NCBI GenBank assembly: GCA_017934955.1
Contig: JAGBIO010000016.1
Span: 1 to 44,421, forward strand
DNA: 44,421 bases
Reading direction: 5' to 3'
Origin: Clostridia bacterium
GTDB lineage: Bacteria; Bacillota; Clostridia; TANB77; RGIG9151
The position numbers and the translations under genes were made by a program. Shown here piece by piece: positions 24,885 through 32,955 of this stretch. Below the pieces are notes generated by a model. The model saw only the letters and a program-made list of their open reading frames with translations. It did no database searches and was not told the DNA's origin. Position 1 is the stretch's first letter. Every line of letters starts with the position of its first letter.

Positions 24885-26150
24885 GTGGAGACGATAAATT
24901 GTGAATTATTGAAAGAGTCTATGGTGCAAAAAGAATATAAATGCGGCTTACGGGCGTTTGTGATTCCGAAAAATGGTTATCAAAAGACGTATGCCATGTT
25001 TGCGACGAATTTTGGGTCGATTGATGATGAGTTTATTTTGCCGGAGACGGGAGAGAAAATAAAAGTGCCGGATGGTGTGGCGCACTTTTTAGAGCATAAG
25101 TTGTTTTCACAGAGAGATGGCAGTGCGATGGATAAGTTTGCGGCGATGGGCTCGAGTTCGAATGCTTATACCAGTTTTACGCATACTTCTTATTTGTTTT
25201 CTTGTACTGACGGATTTAAAGAGAGTTTTGAGCTTTTGCTGAACTTTGTGCAGAATCCGTATATTACAGAAGAAAGCGTGGAGAACGAGAAGGGAATTAT
25301 CGGACAGGAAATTCGGATGTATGAGGATGACCCGGATTGGCAGTTGTATTTTAATTTTATTAATGCGCTATATCAGAATTTTTCGGTGAGAAAGGATATT
25401 GCAGGAACGGTTGATACGATTTCCGTGATTGACAGGGAGCTGTTGTATCGTTGCTTTAAGACATTTTATGATCCGTCTAACATGGTGATTTTGGTGGTTG
25501 GAGGTGTGAACCCGGAGGAGGTTTTCGAAATCATTGAGAAAAATGTGCCGACGGAGAAGGAAAAGTTAGAGATTAAGCGTTTTTATGCGGAGGAGCCGAA
25601 AGAGATTGCCTCGAAGAAGGTTGAGAAGAAATGTGACGTGGCGCAACCGTTGTTTATGTATGGATTTAAGGCGAATCCGAAGGAAATTGACCGTACGAAG
25701 GACGAGATTGCGGTAAATATTGCGTTGGAGATGTTATGCGGAAAAAGTTCGGATTTGTATGAGGAGCTTTATGAGTCGGGCTTGATTACTTCGCCGTTGG
25801 ATTTTGATATTACTTTTGAAAAGGAATATTGTTTCTTTAATATTTCGGGTGAGTCGAGAGATCCGGAAAAAACGGTGCAAAAGATTGAAGGTACGTTAAG
25901 ACAGGCAAAAGAGAGTGGCTTGGATGCGGAAACTTTTGATAGAACAAAGAAGAGATTGATGGGAAATTATATTCGGCAGTTTAATTCGGTAGATAAGATT
26001 GCGCATATGTTTATGGCGGATATTTTCCGTGGTGTGGATATTTTCAAGTATGCGGAAGGATATCGGGATATTACGTTACAGGATGTCGAGAGTTCGTTTG
26101 TAAGACTTTGCGATTTCGATAGGGCTGCGTTGTCGGTTGTGAGAAGTTAG
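24885..26150 (+). CDS. yfmH: M16-family zinc peptidase, YfmH type
   Basis: 421 residues with the inverted zinc motif HFLEH (VAHFLEHKLFSQRDGSAMDKFAAMG; region 60-85) and a downstream conserved glutamate (NEKGIIGQEIRMYEDDP). The second domain keeps the DELYEELYESGLI-like block (SSDLYEELYESGLI). It is the catalytic partner of the preceding YfmF-type protein, with which it probably forms a heterodimer. GTG at 24885 has AGGAGG seven bases upstream; the frame extends to 24852 but that would place the RBS inside the gene. Confidence 0.9.
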   Translation: METINCELLKESMVQKEYKCGLRAFVIPKNGYQKTYAMFATNFGSIDDEFILPETGEKIKVPDGVAHFLEHKLFSQRDGSAMDKFAAMGSSSNAYTSFTHTSYLFSCTDGFKESFELLLNFVQNPYITEESVENEKGIIGQEIRMYEDDPDWQLYFNFINALYQNFSVRKDIAGTVDTISVIDRELLYRCFKTFYDPSNMVILVVGGVNPEEVFEIIEKNVPTEKEKLEIKRFYAEEPKEIASKKVEKKCDVAQPLFMYGFKANPKEIDRTKDEIAVNIALEMLCGKSSDLYEELYESGLITSPLDFDITFEKEYCFFNISGESRDPEKTVQKIEGTLRQAKESGLDAETFDRTKKRLMGNYIRQFNSVDKIAHMFMADIFRGVDIFKYAEGYRDITLQDVESSFVRLCDFDRAALSVVRS

Positions 26151-26218
26151 GTGAAAGTTTAGGTATAAAAGGTGTCAACTTTTGTATAATTTTGTCGAAA
26201 TAAGTCGAGTTGTTTTGA

Positions 26219-26247
26219 TTGACATTGACTTCCATATGTTGGATAAT
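26219..26247 (+). promoter_or_regulatory. Promoter of the DUF6514-like gene
   Basis: TTGACA (26219-26224), 17-base spacer, GATAAT (26242-26247). Confidence 0.8.
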
Positions 26248-26277
26248 TTAGTTATCGTTAACAATGGAGGTGGCGTT

Positions 26278-26544
26278 ATGTCAGAAGTATTAAAAGTAGC
26301 AAAAAACTTAGCAAGAGTTTCCGATGTATTGTTGGAGTACTATTTAGTCGAACCTCAGAAGTCCGTTTCGGAATACGGAGTGAAAATTGTTAAAAAGAAG
26401 AAGGGAGAAGCGGAGAATATCGAAGAATATACGCAGGAGTATGTGAGCGATGATGTGAAGAAAGTAACTCAAATTATTCGTAAACTTGCGAAAAATACGG
26501 TAACTCCAATCTCTGCAAGGTACGTGTTAGAAGATTTATTGTAA
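26278..26544 (+). CDS. DUF6514-like small protein
   Basis: 88 residues: SEVLKVAKNLARVSDVLLEYYLVE, YGVKIVKKKKGEAENIEEY, then VTQIIRKLAKNTVTPISARYVLEDLL. The pattern of a short beta hairpin with YGV.I.KK and a closing helix ending in NTVTP...VLED is what I recall for DUF6514, a clostridial family of unknown function. ATG 26278 follows AATGGAGGTGG. The gene has its own strong promoter and a terminator. The long frame upstream to 26182 has no RBS. Confidence 0.7.
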   Translation: MSEVLKVAKNLARVSDVLLEYYLVEPQKSVSEYGVKIVKKKKGEAENIEEYTQEYVSDDVKKVTQIIRKLAKNTVTPISARYVLEDLL

Positions 26545-26579
26545 TTTACAAAAGGGAAAATAGTGAAAATAAGAGCCCA

Positions 26580-26611
26580 CCCAACAATAACGAGCGAAGC
26601 TCGTTGTTGGG
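26580..26611. repeat. Imperfect GC-rich hairpin
   Basis: CCCAAC and AACGAGC pair with GCTCGTT and GTTGGG around a GAA loop, with a 3-base bulge. No T run follows. Possibly a processing site or a remnant; the real terminator is next. Confidence 0.5.
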
Positions 26612-26635
26612 TCCCGGGAACCTTGTTGTTTTCAC

Positions 26636-26690
26636 AAAAAAAAATAATCATAGTTGCTGTAAGTTTAGCAGATATGATTATTTTTTTTTT
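26636..26690. terminator. Bidirectional terminator between DUF6514-like gene and relB
   Basis: A-run plus TAATCATA (26645-26652) pairs with TATGATTA plus T-run (26673-26690); the loop has an inner TGCT/AGCA stem. Serves the convergent genes on both sides. Confidence 0.88.
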
Positions 26691-26732
26691 GTATAGGCAA
26701 AATCTTTTTTAAACTTGGTAGAAGGAACAAGA

Positions 26733-27011
26733 TTATACATCATCAGTCACGTCCTTTAGTAGTTCTGAAAAGGTGGAATAAGTTTTTTTTGTTGAGTCTT
26801 CTTTTAATTTTTCAATTTCCTGAAGTGCTTCAATTGTTTCTGCATTCGGGGTATCAATTTTTACTTCAAAAGGTAACCCATTTGTGCGAATAACTTGACG
26901 AAGAAAGATATTAATTGCAGTTGTAGTATCCATACCTAGTTCAGCAAATATTTTTTGTGCTTTTTGTTTAATGTCGGAATCCATACGGATATTCATACTT
27001 GTATTAGCCAT
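26733..27011 (-). CDS. Solitary RelB/DinJ-family antitoxin
   Basis: 92 residues. The N-terminus SMNIRMDSDIKQKAQKIFAELGMDTTTAINIFLRQ (region 5-39) is the ribbon-helix-helix DNA-binding fold of RelB/DinJ antitoxins. The C-terminus (ALQEIEKLKEDSTKK) would wrap around a toxin of the RelE/YafQ type. No toxin gene follows: 40 bases downstream comes a terminator. ATG 27011 is preceded by AAAGGAG. An operator-like palindrome overlaps its promoter region. Either the toxin was lost or the protein works as a stand-alone regulator or in trans. Confidence 0.88.
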   Translation of the reverse strand: MANTSMNIRMDSDIKQKAQKIFAELGMDTTTAINIFLRQVIRTNGLPFEVKIDTPNAETIEALQEIEKLKEDSTKKTYSTFSELLKDVTDDV

Positions 27012-27043
27012 TGTGAATACTCCTTTCTGTTAGTAATTCTATC

Positions 27044-27068
27044 ATAGCGTAAAATTTTCTTACGCTAT
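27044..27068. promoter_or_regulatory. Probable RelB operator
   Basis: Perfect inverted repeat ATAGCGTAA (27044-27052) and TTACGCTAT (27060-27068), 7-base centre, 33 bases upstream of the start codon and overlapping -10-like sequences (TATGAT). Typical of ribbon-helix-helix autoregulation. Confidence 0.75.
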
Positions 27069-27133
27069 AAAATTATTATATCAAATAATATGCCTAATGT
27101 AAATACGATGCGCATGCAAAATGTGGAAAATTG

Positions 27134-27297
27134 GTTGCTAATCAGACTCAAATTTATAGAGAAGGCACAAACAATGTAGGGACAGCATTCATACTGTCCA
27201 CAGAAAAGGCAGAAAAGTAGGACAGCATAAATGCTGTCCGTACAATAGACTGAAGAAAATTTAAGGTACATATATAAATTTAAGTCTGACCAGTAAC
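27134..27297. mobile_element. MITE-like element, 164 bp, GGACAGCAT type
   Basis: Best-preserved copy. Left end GTTGCTAATCAGACTCAAA and right end TTTAAGTCTGACCAGTAAC are inverted repeats of about 25 bases (AAATTTATA continues the match inside). Two palindromes (27180-27199, 27220-27239) lie in the middle, bounded by TGTAG and GTACA. No coding capacity. Confidence 0.8.
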
Positions 27298-27304
27298 GGA
27301 AATT

Positions 27305-27510
27305 GTTACCCAAATTGTTACAGTTCAGAACTTTACTGTCTGCCTATTTTGTGGACACAATAAATTGTGTCCGTACAAATGATTTTCTACCGATATTTTT
27401 CGAAAGTTATAAAAATAGCACAGCCACTGTAGGGACAGCATAAATGCTGTCCCTACAACAATGGTTGCAGCATTTATTGAAAGAAGATAATATCTGATCA
27501 GTAAGGAAAT
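27305..27510. repeat. Further palindromic repeat copies
   Basis: A GGACACAAT core (27353-27372) following GTTACAGTTCAGAAC, and a GGACAGCAT core (27433-27452) with TGTAG and CTACA sides followed by a CTGATCAGTAA end. Together with the element before it this fills the 570-base gap before ybeY; no gene is seen. Confidence 0.75.
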
Positions 27511-27586
27511 GGAAACGTTCCCGATGCAAAATCGTTTACATGGGTCTTTTTTTGTGTTAAAATGAGCACAAAAGGCGGTGCTTGGG

Positions 27587-28066
27587 ATGAAAAAGGTGGA
27601 AGTGGATATTTTGTGGGAGATTGAAGAAGAAAAGGAGTTAGAGAAAGCGATTTACCGGGTTGTGGAGACGGCTCTTGCGGTAGAGGATGCGGTTTGTGAT
27701 GTGAATTTGAGTATGGTTGTGACGGATGATGAGCGGATCCGGATTGTGAATCGGGAACAGAGAAAGATTGATAAGGCGACGGATGTGCTTTCTTTTCCGG
27801 GGTATGAAAAGGAAGAATGGGAAGAGTTAAAGACACAGACGGAAGAAATGGTATATATCGGTGATATCGTGATTTCGAAGGAACATGCGGTGGCGCAGGC
27901 GGAGGAGTACGGGCATAGTTTTGAGCGGGAGTTTTGCTATTTGTTGGCGCACGGAATGCTTCATTTGATGGGATACGATCATATGGAAGAAGACGAGAAA
28001 AAGGTTATGCGGGAAAAAGAAGAAGAAATTATGAAAAAATTGAATTTGGAGAGAGAGAATGCTTAG
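27587..28066 (+). CDS. ybeY: Endoribonuclease YbeY (16S rRNA maturation)
   Basis: A 159-residue metal-dependent RNase involved in 16S rRNA 3' processing and ribosome quality control. The signature zinc site HGMLHLMGYDH is intact near the C-terminus, and the family blocks NREQRKIDKATDVLSFP and YIGDIVISKEHA are present. ATG 27587 chosen; the frame opens slightly earlier at a TTG. Its last eight bases overlap the helicase gene, indicating translational coupling. Confidence 0.95.
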   Translation: MKKVEVDILWEIEEEKELEKAIYRVVETALAVEDAVCDVNLSMVVTDDERIRIVNREQRKIDKATDVLSFPGYEKEEWEELKTQTEEMVYIGDIVISKEHAVAQAEEYGHSFEREFCYLLAHGMLHLMGYDHMEEDEKKVMREKEEEIMKKLNLERENA

Positions 28067-30227
28067 AGTTGGTCAAAAAGAATTGGTAGAAACTTATCGA
28101 AGCGGATATTGCGGAGTTCCGGCGATTCCGGGGGGCGGAAAGACGTTTGCGCTTACAAAGTGGGCGATTGAAGTGATTACGGAGGGGTTGCCGAAACCCG
28201 GAAAAATCTTGATTGTGACGTATATGACTTCAGCGGTGAATAATTTTAAACAGCGCATTTCGGCAGAGTTGGAGAAACGTGGCATTACCTCACGGGATTA
28301 TTATGTTTCGACGATTCATAGTTTGTGCTTGCAGATTATTAAGGAGCGCCCTGATTTGGTGGGAATCAATGAAGAGGTTGAGGTTATTGATGGGGCTCAG
28401 AAGAATAATCTGCTAAAGGATGCAATTACGGCTTGGAAACGTGTTGGTGAAAATCAGAGAGTGTATATGTACTTTTTGGATGAGAATACACTGCAGAAGA
28501 CCGGATATGATAAGCTTTCGAAGAAGTGGGATGCGACGTTTTTGCAGTTAATGAGTACGACGATTTCGGATTTTAAGACGAATGGCATTACACCGAAAGA
28601 GGCGTTAAATCAAGTAAAAGGCTTCGGCGCGGTTTCTTTATTGAAAATTGCGGCGCAGATTTATTTTGAATATGAAAAGCGGCTAAGACGAAAAGGCTTG
28701 ATTGATTTTGAAGATATGTTGTTAAAAGCAAAGGAAATCTTGATGAAAGACTCCTTGATTTTAGATAAATATCGAAAAAAATATACTTTTGTTTGTGAGG
28801 ATGAGGCACAGGATTCCAATAAGATACAGACGGAAATTTTGAAATTGATTGCCGGTGCAAACGGAAATTTTTTACGGGTGGGAGATAGTAATCAGGCGAT
28901 TATGACGACTTTTGCCAATAGCGATATGAAACTTTTCAAGGAGTTTTGTGAAGATAAGAATGTAAAAACTTTCGGGATTGTGCAGTCAAGTCGTAATTCT
29001 TTGCAGATTATTCGGACAGCAAATGAGTTTGTGCGGTATGTGCGTGACTTTCATCCAACGTTTGCTTGTCGGGAGAGTTTGCTTCCGCAGTACATACAAC
29101 CGGTTTCGGAGGATGATGAGTTTCCGAATCCTGTGGTGGAAGGGGACGCGGTTTTTGCGAGTGTGTTTAATAAAAAAGAAGATGAATTGCTTGGAATTGC
29201 GGAGAAATGTCAGGCGATTCTTTCGGAATTTCCTGAGAAAACGACGGCGGTACTTTTGCCGGATGCTTTTAAGATCGGAGCATTTATCAATCTTCTAAAG
29301 GAAAAGGAGATTCCGTATGAGTATTTGGACAATTCTTCGGAAGAACGAAATTATACGTTGATTTTGTTGGGACGAATCTTAGATTTTATTGCATCACCGG
29401 ATCGAAATGAAAAGTTGATAGAAGTTATAAAAGTGATGATGAATAATGAGATAGAGGGATTTCAACTTTTGTTAGAGAAATTAAAGTATGTAAATATTGA
29501 GGAATTGTTTTATCCGATGGCGGGAGAGATTAATGAGGAGGAATACGATGAAAGTTTACGTGAAACTCCGGCTTGGGAAGCGTTTTTAACAATTCGTACA
29601 CAGCTAAAAGACTTTTTGGAGTTTCCTTTTACGATTCCGGAAAAGTTAGTGCTGTATATTTCGGAAAAACTTAATTTTAATCGCGAAGAAGTAGCGATTG
29701 CACAAAAGGTGGCGTCGGGGATTAAGTTTTTATTTGCGGATGATCCGCGCTATAAGTTGAGTGATTTAGCGTTTGAGTTATTGAAGCCTAAGAATGCTTT
29801 TAATTATTTTGCGAATTTGGTGTTTGAGTTAAAAGGTTATGAGGCAAAACCCGGTGTTGTAGCGATTTCGACGTATCATAAAGCAAAGGGATTGGAATGG
29901 GATAATGTCTTTTTGGGAAGTATTACGGCAGATGATTTTCCGGCGATGGTAAATGATAAGTTTAAGACGGATATTTACTTTTTGAGACCGACCTTCCGTT
30001 GTCCTTCGGCAGTTTTGAAGAAAGAGTTTCATCAGGTGTTTGGTGACGGTAGCGAGATTGATTTTCAGTTAAACGGGAAATTGGATTTTATCGGAGAAAG
30101 AGTTCGGCTGTTGTATGTGGGCATTACAAGGGCAAAGGAACGTTTATTTCTTTCTACCGTAAATAATCGAATTACAAAAAAATCGGCGTATTTCGATGTG
30201 ATTGCAGGACAAAATGTTTCGGAGTAA
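28059..30227 (+). CDS. UvrD/Rep-family (superfamily 1) DNA helicase
   Basis: 722 residues, 3'-5' helicase type. Walker A is AIPGGGKTFAL near residues 22-32; motif Ia ILIVTYMTSAVNNFKQRI; motif Ic TIHSLCLQII; Walker B CEDEAQDSNKIQ; motif III GDSNQAI; motif V STYHKAKGLEWDNVFL; motif VI RLLYVGITRAKERLFL. There is no nuclease domain at the C-terminus, unlike AddA, but the next gene encodes a separate PD-(D/E)XK nuclease with a cysteine cluster, so the two may act together as a helicase-nuclease for DNA ends. ATG 28059 lies inside the ybeY 3' end with GGAGAGAGA before it. Confidence 0.92.
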   Translation: MLRVGQKELVETYRSGYCGVPAIPGGGKTFALTKWAIEVITEGLPKPGKILIVTYMTSAVNNFKQRISAELEKRGITSRDYYVSTIHSLCLQIIKERPDLVGINEEVEVIDGAQKNNLLKDAITAWKRVGENQRVYMYFLDENTLQKTGYDKLSKKWDATFLQLMSTTISDFKTNGITPKEALNQVKGFGAVSLLKIAAQIYFEYEKRLRRKGLIDFEDMLLKAKEILMKDSLILDKYRKKYTFVCEDEAQDSNKIQTEILKLIAGANGNFLRVGDSNQAIMTTFANSDMKLFKEFCEDKNVKTFGIVQSSRNSLQIIRTANEFVRYVRDFHPTFACRESLLPQYIQPVSEDDEFPNPVVEGDAVFASVFNKKEDELLGIAEKCQAILSEFPEKTTAVLLPDAFKIGAFINLLKEKEIPYEYLDNSSEERNYTLILLGRILDFIASPDRNEKLIEVIKVMMNNEIEGFQLLLEKLKYVNIEELFYPMAGEINEEEYDESLRETPAWEAFLTIRTQLKDFLEFPFTIPEKLVLYISEKLNFNREEVAIAQKVASGIKFLFADDPRYKLSDLAFELLKPKNAFNYFANLVFELKGYEAKPGVVAISTYHKAKGLEWDNVFLGSITADDFPAMVNDKFKTDIYFLRPTFRCPSAVLKKEFHQVFGDGSEIDFQLNGKLDFIGERVRLLYVGITRAKERLFLSTVNNRITKKSAYFDVIAGQNVSE

Positions 30228-30239
30228 AGGTGGGGTTTT

Positions 30240-31019
30240 ATGAATTTGCAGGAGAAGAAGTATTTTTATTTTACACAGAATTCTTTAAATACCTTCCAAA
30301 ACTGTCCCTTTCAGTTTAAGAAAAAATATATTGATAATGTGAAATGGCAGCAGGATGATTCATTAGACGCAGAGGAGAAAATTGAGTTTGGAAATGACTT
30401 TCATGAGACGGCGCAACGATATTTTAACGAGATTCCGGTTTTTGAGGAAGGATTAAAGACAAACGAGAAGCTGTATGATGCGTATTGTCATTTGAAAAAT
30501 TACTTTCCGTTGGATTCGAAAAATCAATATTATCCGGAGTATACAATTCGTTATTCTGACGGATTGGTGCGGCTTGAAGCAAATTTTGATTTGGTGATCG
30601 TGAAGCCGGATTTATCGGTTGAAATTTGGGATTGGAAAACCAATTCTTCGCCGGATAAGGCGAAGCGATACTTGGAGTCGCTGCAGACGAAAGTGTATCG
30701 GTATGTGCTAAAGAAATGTATGAAAGACATTTTCGGGTTTGATACGGATTTTTCTAAAATAAAGATGAGTTACTTTAGCCCGGAGAATGAGTGTGTTATT
30801 GGTGAGATGGTTTATTCGGAAGAGGAATATAAAAAAGATGAAAAAGATATAGTTTTTTTGATGGAAAAGATATATAATTATGATTATGATAAATTCGAAA
30901 GAGAAAAGTATTTGAAACGTTGTAAACTCTGTGAGTTTCAATTGTTTTGCAGTAGTCAACCGGAGAAAAAAGAAGAGAAGAAACATTTTTCGTGGGATGA
31001 AATAGAAGAAATCCGATAA
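30240..31019 (+). CDS. PD-(D/E)XK nuclease with probable Fe-S cluster
   Basis: 259 residues, RecB/Cas4/AddB-like nuclease. FSQ-type opening (SLNTFQNCPFQFKKKYID), FGNDFHETAQRYF with the first metal-binding His, ANFDLVIV and VEIWDWKTNSSPDKA with the catalytic D...(D/E)XK residues (Asp in ANFD, DWK), and QTKVYRYVL. Cysteines at CPFQF near residue 20 and CKLCEFQLFC near the end give the four-cysteine arrangement that holds an iron-sulfur cluster in AddB and Cas4. It follows the helicase by 12 bases with AAAGGTGGGG as RBS. Functional pairing with the helicase is inferred from context. Confidence 0.87.
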   Translation: MNLQEKKYFYFTQNSLNTFQNCPFQFKKKYIDNVKWQQDDSLDAEEKIEFGNDFHETAQRYFNEIPVFEEGLKTNEKLYDAYCHLKNYFPLDSKNQYYPEYTIRYSDGLVRLEANFDLVIVKPDLSVEIWDWKTNSSPDKAKRYLESLQTKVYRYVLKKCMKDIFGFDTDFSKIKMSYFSPENECVIGEMVYSEEEYKKDEKDIVFLMEKIYNYDYDKFEREKYLKRCKLCEFQLFCSSQPEKKEEKKHFSWDEIEEIR

Positions 31020-31031
31020 GGAGTGAAGCAG

Positions 31032-31442
31032 ATGTACACAAGAAAATTGAAGAGTTTGGATAAACTAAAGGCAATGAATCTTTCCAAAGAGGACTTTGTA
31101 ATTTACGGAAGTGCGCCGATGGTGCTTCGTGGCTTAAAAGAGAAGAATCATGATTTGGATGTGCTGGTAAAGGATAGTCTTTGGGAGAAATTGAGTATGA
31201 AGTATCCGGATAAGATGAAAGGCGATTATTTGGATATCGACGGAATCAGCTTTACGCATACCAATAAAGGCTTTTTGGACGATATGGATGAAGTGATGCA
31301 AAACTCGGATTTAATTGACGGATATCATATTTTGAGTCTTGCGGAGACGAAAAAATGGAAAGAGAAAGTCGGCGGAGAGAAGCATTTGAACGATGTGAAG
31401 GTGATTGATGAATATTTCAGCCGTTTGGAGAAAAAATTATAG
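31032..31442 (+). CDS. Nucleotidyltransferase-like protein
   Basis: 136 residues. VIYGSAPMVLRGLKEKNHDLDVLVKD resembles the GS...DxD signature of the nucleotidyltransferase fold (as in MNT/AbiEii-like proteins): GSA at about residue 26 and DLD about 16 residues later. A third acidic residue could be in YLDIDGISF. ATG 31032 has AAGGAG nine bases upstream; a GTG at 31023 touches it. It overlaps nothing but sits 12 bases after the nuclease gene and 18 before asnS, so it is part of that operon. Target unknown. Confidence 0.6.
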   Translation: MYTRKLKSLDKLKAMNLSKEDFVIYGSAPMVLRGLKEKNHDLDVLVKDSLWEKLSMKYPDKMKGDYLDIDGISFTHTNKGFLDDMDEVMQNSDLIDGYHILSLAETKKWKEKVGGEKHLNDVKVIDEYFSRLEKKL

Positions 31443-31460
31443 TAAAAGGGGTTAAAAATT

Positions 31461-32852
31461 ATGAAACGTACAGAAATCAGAGCGATATTTCGCGATACAA
31501 AAGAATACGCCAATAAGGAAATTACGGTAGCCGGTTGGATTCGAAATCTTCGGGATTCTAAGGTTTTTGGATTTATTGAATTAAATGACGGAAGTTTTTT
31601 TAAGAGTCTTCAAGTTGTTTTTGAGGATAAATTACCTAACTTTGCGGATATTGTGAAATTGAATATCGGGGCAAGCATTATTGTAAAGGGAATTTTGGTG
31701 GAAACCCCGACAGCAAAACAACCGTTTGAAATTAAGGCGGAGTCGATTGAAATTGCAGGAGAATCCAGTCCGAGTTATCCGCTTCAAAATAAGAGACATA
31801 CTTTTGAGTATTTAAGAGAAATTGCGCATTTGAGACCCAAAACAAATACTTTCTCTGCAGTATTTCGCGTTCGGTCGTTGGTGGCTTATGCGATTCATAA
31901 GTTTTTTCAAGAACAGGGATTTGTGTATGTGCACACACCGTTAATTACCGGAAGTGACTGCGAAGGAGCAGGAGAGATGTTCCGTGTAACGACGTTAGAT
32001 ATGGAGAATCCGCCAAAGACGAAGGATGGAAAAATAGATTATTCGCAGGACTTTTTCGGAAAATCCACAAACTTAACGGTAAGTGGTCAGTTAAACGGAG
32101 AAACGTTTGCGATGGCGTATGGCAATATTTATACCTTCGGTCCGACGTTCCGTGCAGAGAACTCCAATACAGCACGTCATGCGGCGGAATTTTGGATGAT
32201 TGAGCCGGAGATGGCTTTTGCGGATTTGAATGATTATATGGATACGGCGGAAGCAATGGTGAAGTACATTATTCAGTATTTATTGGATAATGCAAAGGAA
32301 GAAATGGAATTTTTCAACCAGTTTATCGATAAAGGTTTATTGGAACGATTAAAGTTGATTGTCTCGAGCGATTTCGAGAGATTAAGCTATACGAAGGCAG
32401 TGGAGTTGTTACAGCCGTATCAAAGTGAATTTAAGTATCCGGTTTCTTGGGGAATCGACTTACAGACAGAACATGAACGTTTTATTACAGAGAAAATCTT
32501 TAAGAAACCTGTATTCTTGACAGACTATCCGAAGGATATTAAAGCGTTTTATATGCGTCAGAATGACGATGGAAAGACGGTCGCGGCGGCAGATTTATTA
32601 GTTCCCGGCGTTGGAGAAATTATCGGAGGAAGTCAGAGAGAAGAACGTTATGATGTCCTTGTTAACAGAATTAAAGAACTGGGTATGAAGGAAGAGGATT
32701 ACGATTGGTATTTAGATACGAGACGTTACGGAAGTGTAAAGCATGCCGGATACGGTCTTGGCTTTGAGAGAATGATTATGTATGTAACCGGAATGAGTAA
32801 CATCAGAGATGTCATTCCGTTCCCAAGAACAACGGGAAATGCGTTGTTTTAG
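31461..32852 (+). CDS. asnS: Asparagine--tRNA ligase
   Basis: 463-residue class IIb aminoacyl-tRNA synthetase. N-terminal OB-fold anticodon domain ([23 protein letters not shown]), motif 2 region [28 protein letters not shown], and motif 3 [26 protein letters not shown]. The asparagine-type wording ([17 protein letters not shown]) distinguishes it from AspS. Stop lies ten bases before a very long hairpin terminator. Confidence 0.97.
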   Translation: MKRTEIRAIFRDTKEYANKEITVAGWIRNLRDSKVFGFIELNDGSFFKSLQVVFEDKLPNFADIVKLNIGASIIVKGILVETPTAKQPFEIKAESIEIAGESSPSYPLQNKRHTFEYLREIAHLRPKTNTFSAVFRVRSLVAYAIHKFFQEQGFVYVHTPLITGSDCEGAGEMFRVTTLDMENPPKTKDGKIDYSQDFFGKSTNLTVSGQLNGETFAMAYGNIYTFGPTFRAENSNTARHAAEFWMIEPEMAFADLNDYMDTAEAMVKYIIQYLLDNAKEEMEFFNQFIDKGLLERLKLIVSSDFERLSYTKAVELLQPYQSEFKYPVSWGIDLQTEHERFITEKIFKKPVFLTDYPKDIKAFYMRQNDDGKTVAAADLLVPGVGEIIGGSQREERYDVLVNRIKELGMKEEDYDWYLDTRRYGSVKHAGYGLGFERMIMYVTGMSNIRDVIPFPRTTGNALF

Positions 32853-32861
32853 TTGAAAAGA

Positions 32862-32955
32862 AAAAAAGGGCTATAAAAAACTGCCTCAGAAAAATAAAAT
32901 TTTCATTATTTTGAAAATTTTATTTTTCTGAGGCAGTTTTTTATAGCCCTTTTTT
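32862..32955. terminator. 44-bp perfect hairpin, bidirectional terminator
   Basis: Left arm 32862-32905 and right arm 32912-32955 are exact reverse complements over 44 bases, with a 6-base loop. A and T runs at the outer ends allow termination in both directions. The right arm ends at the stop codon of the minus-strand gene. The stem is several times longer than ordinary terminators. Confidence 0.9.
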
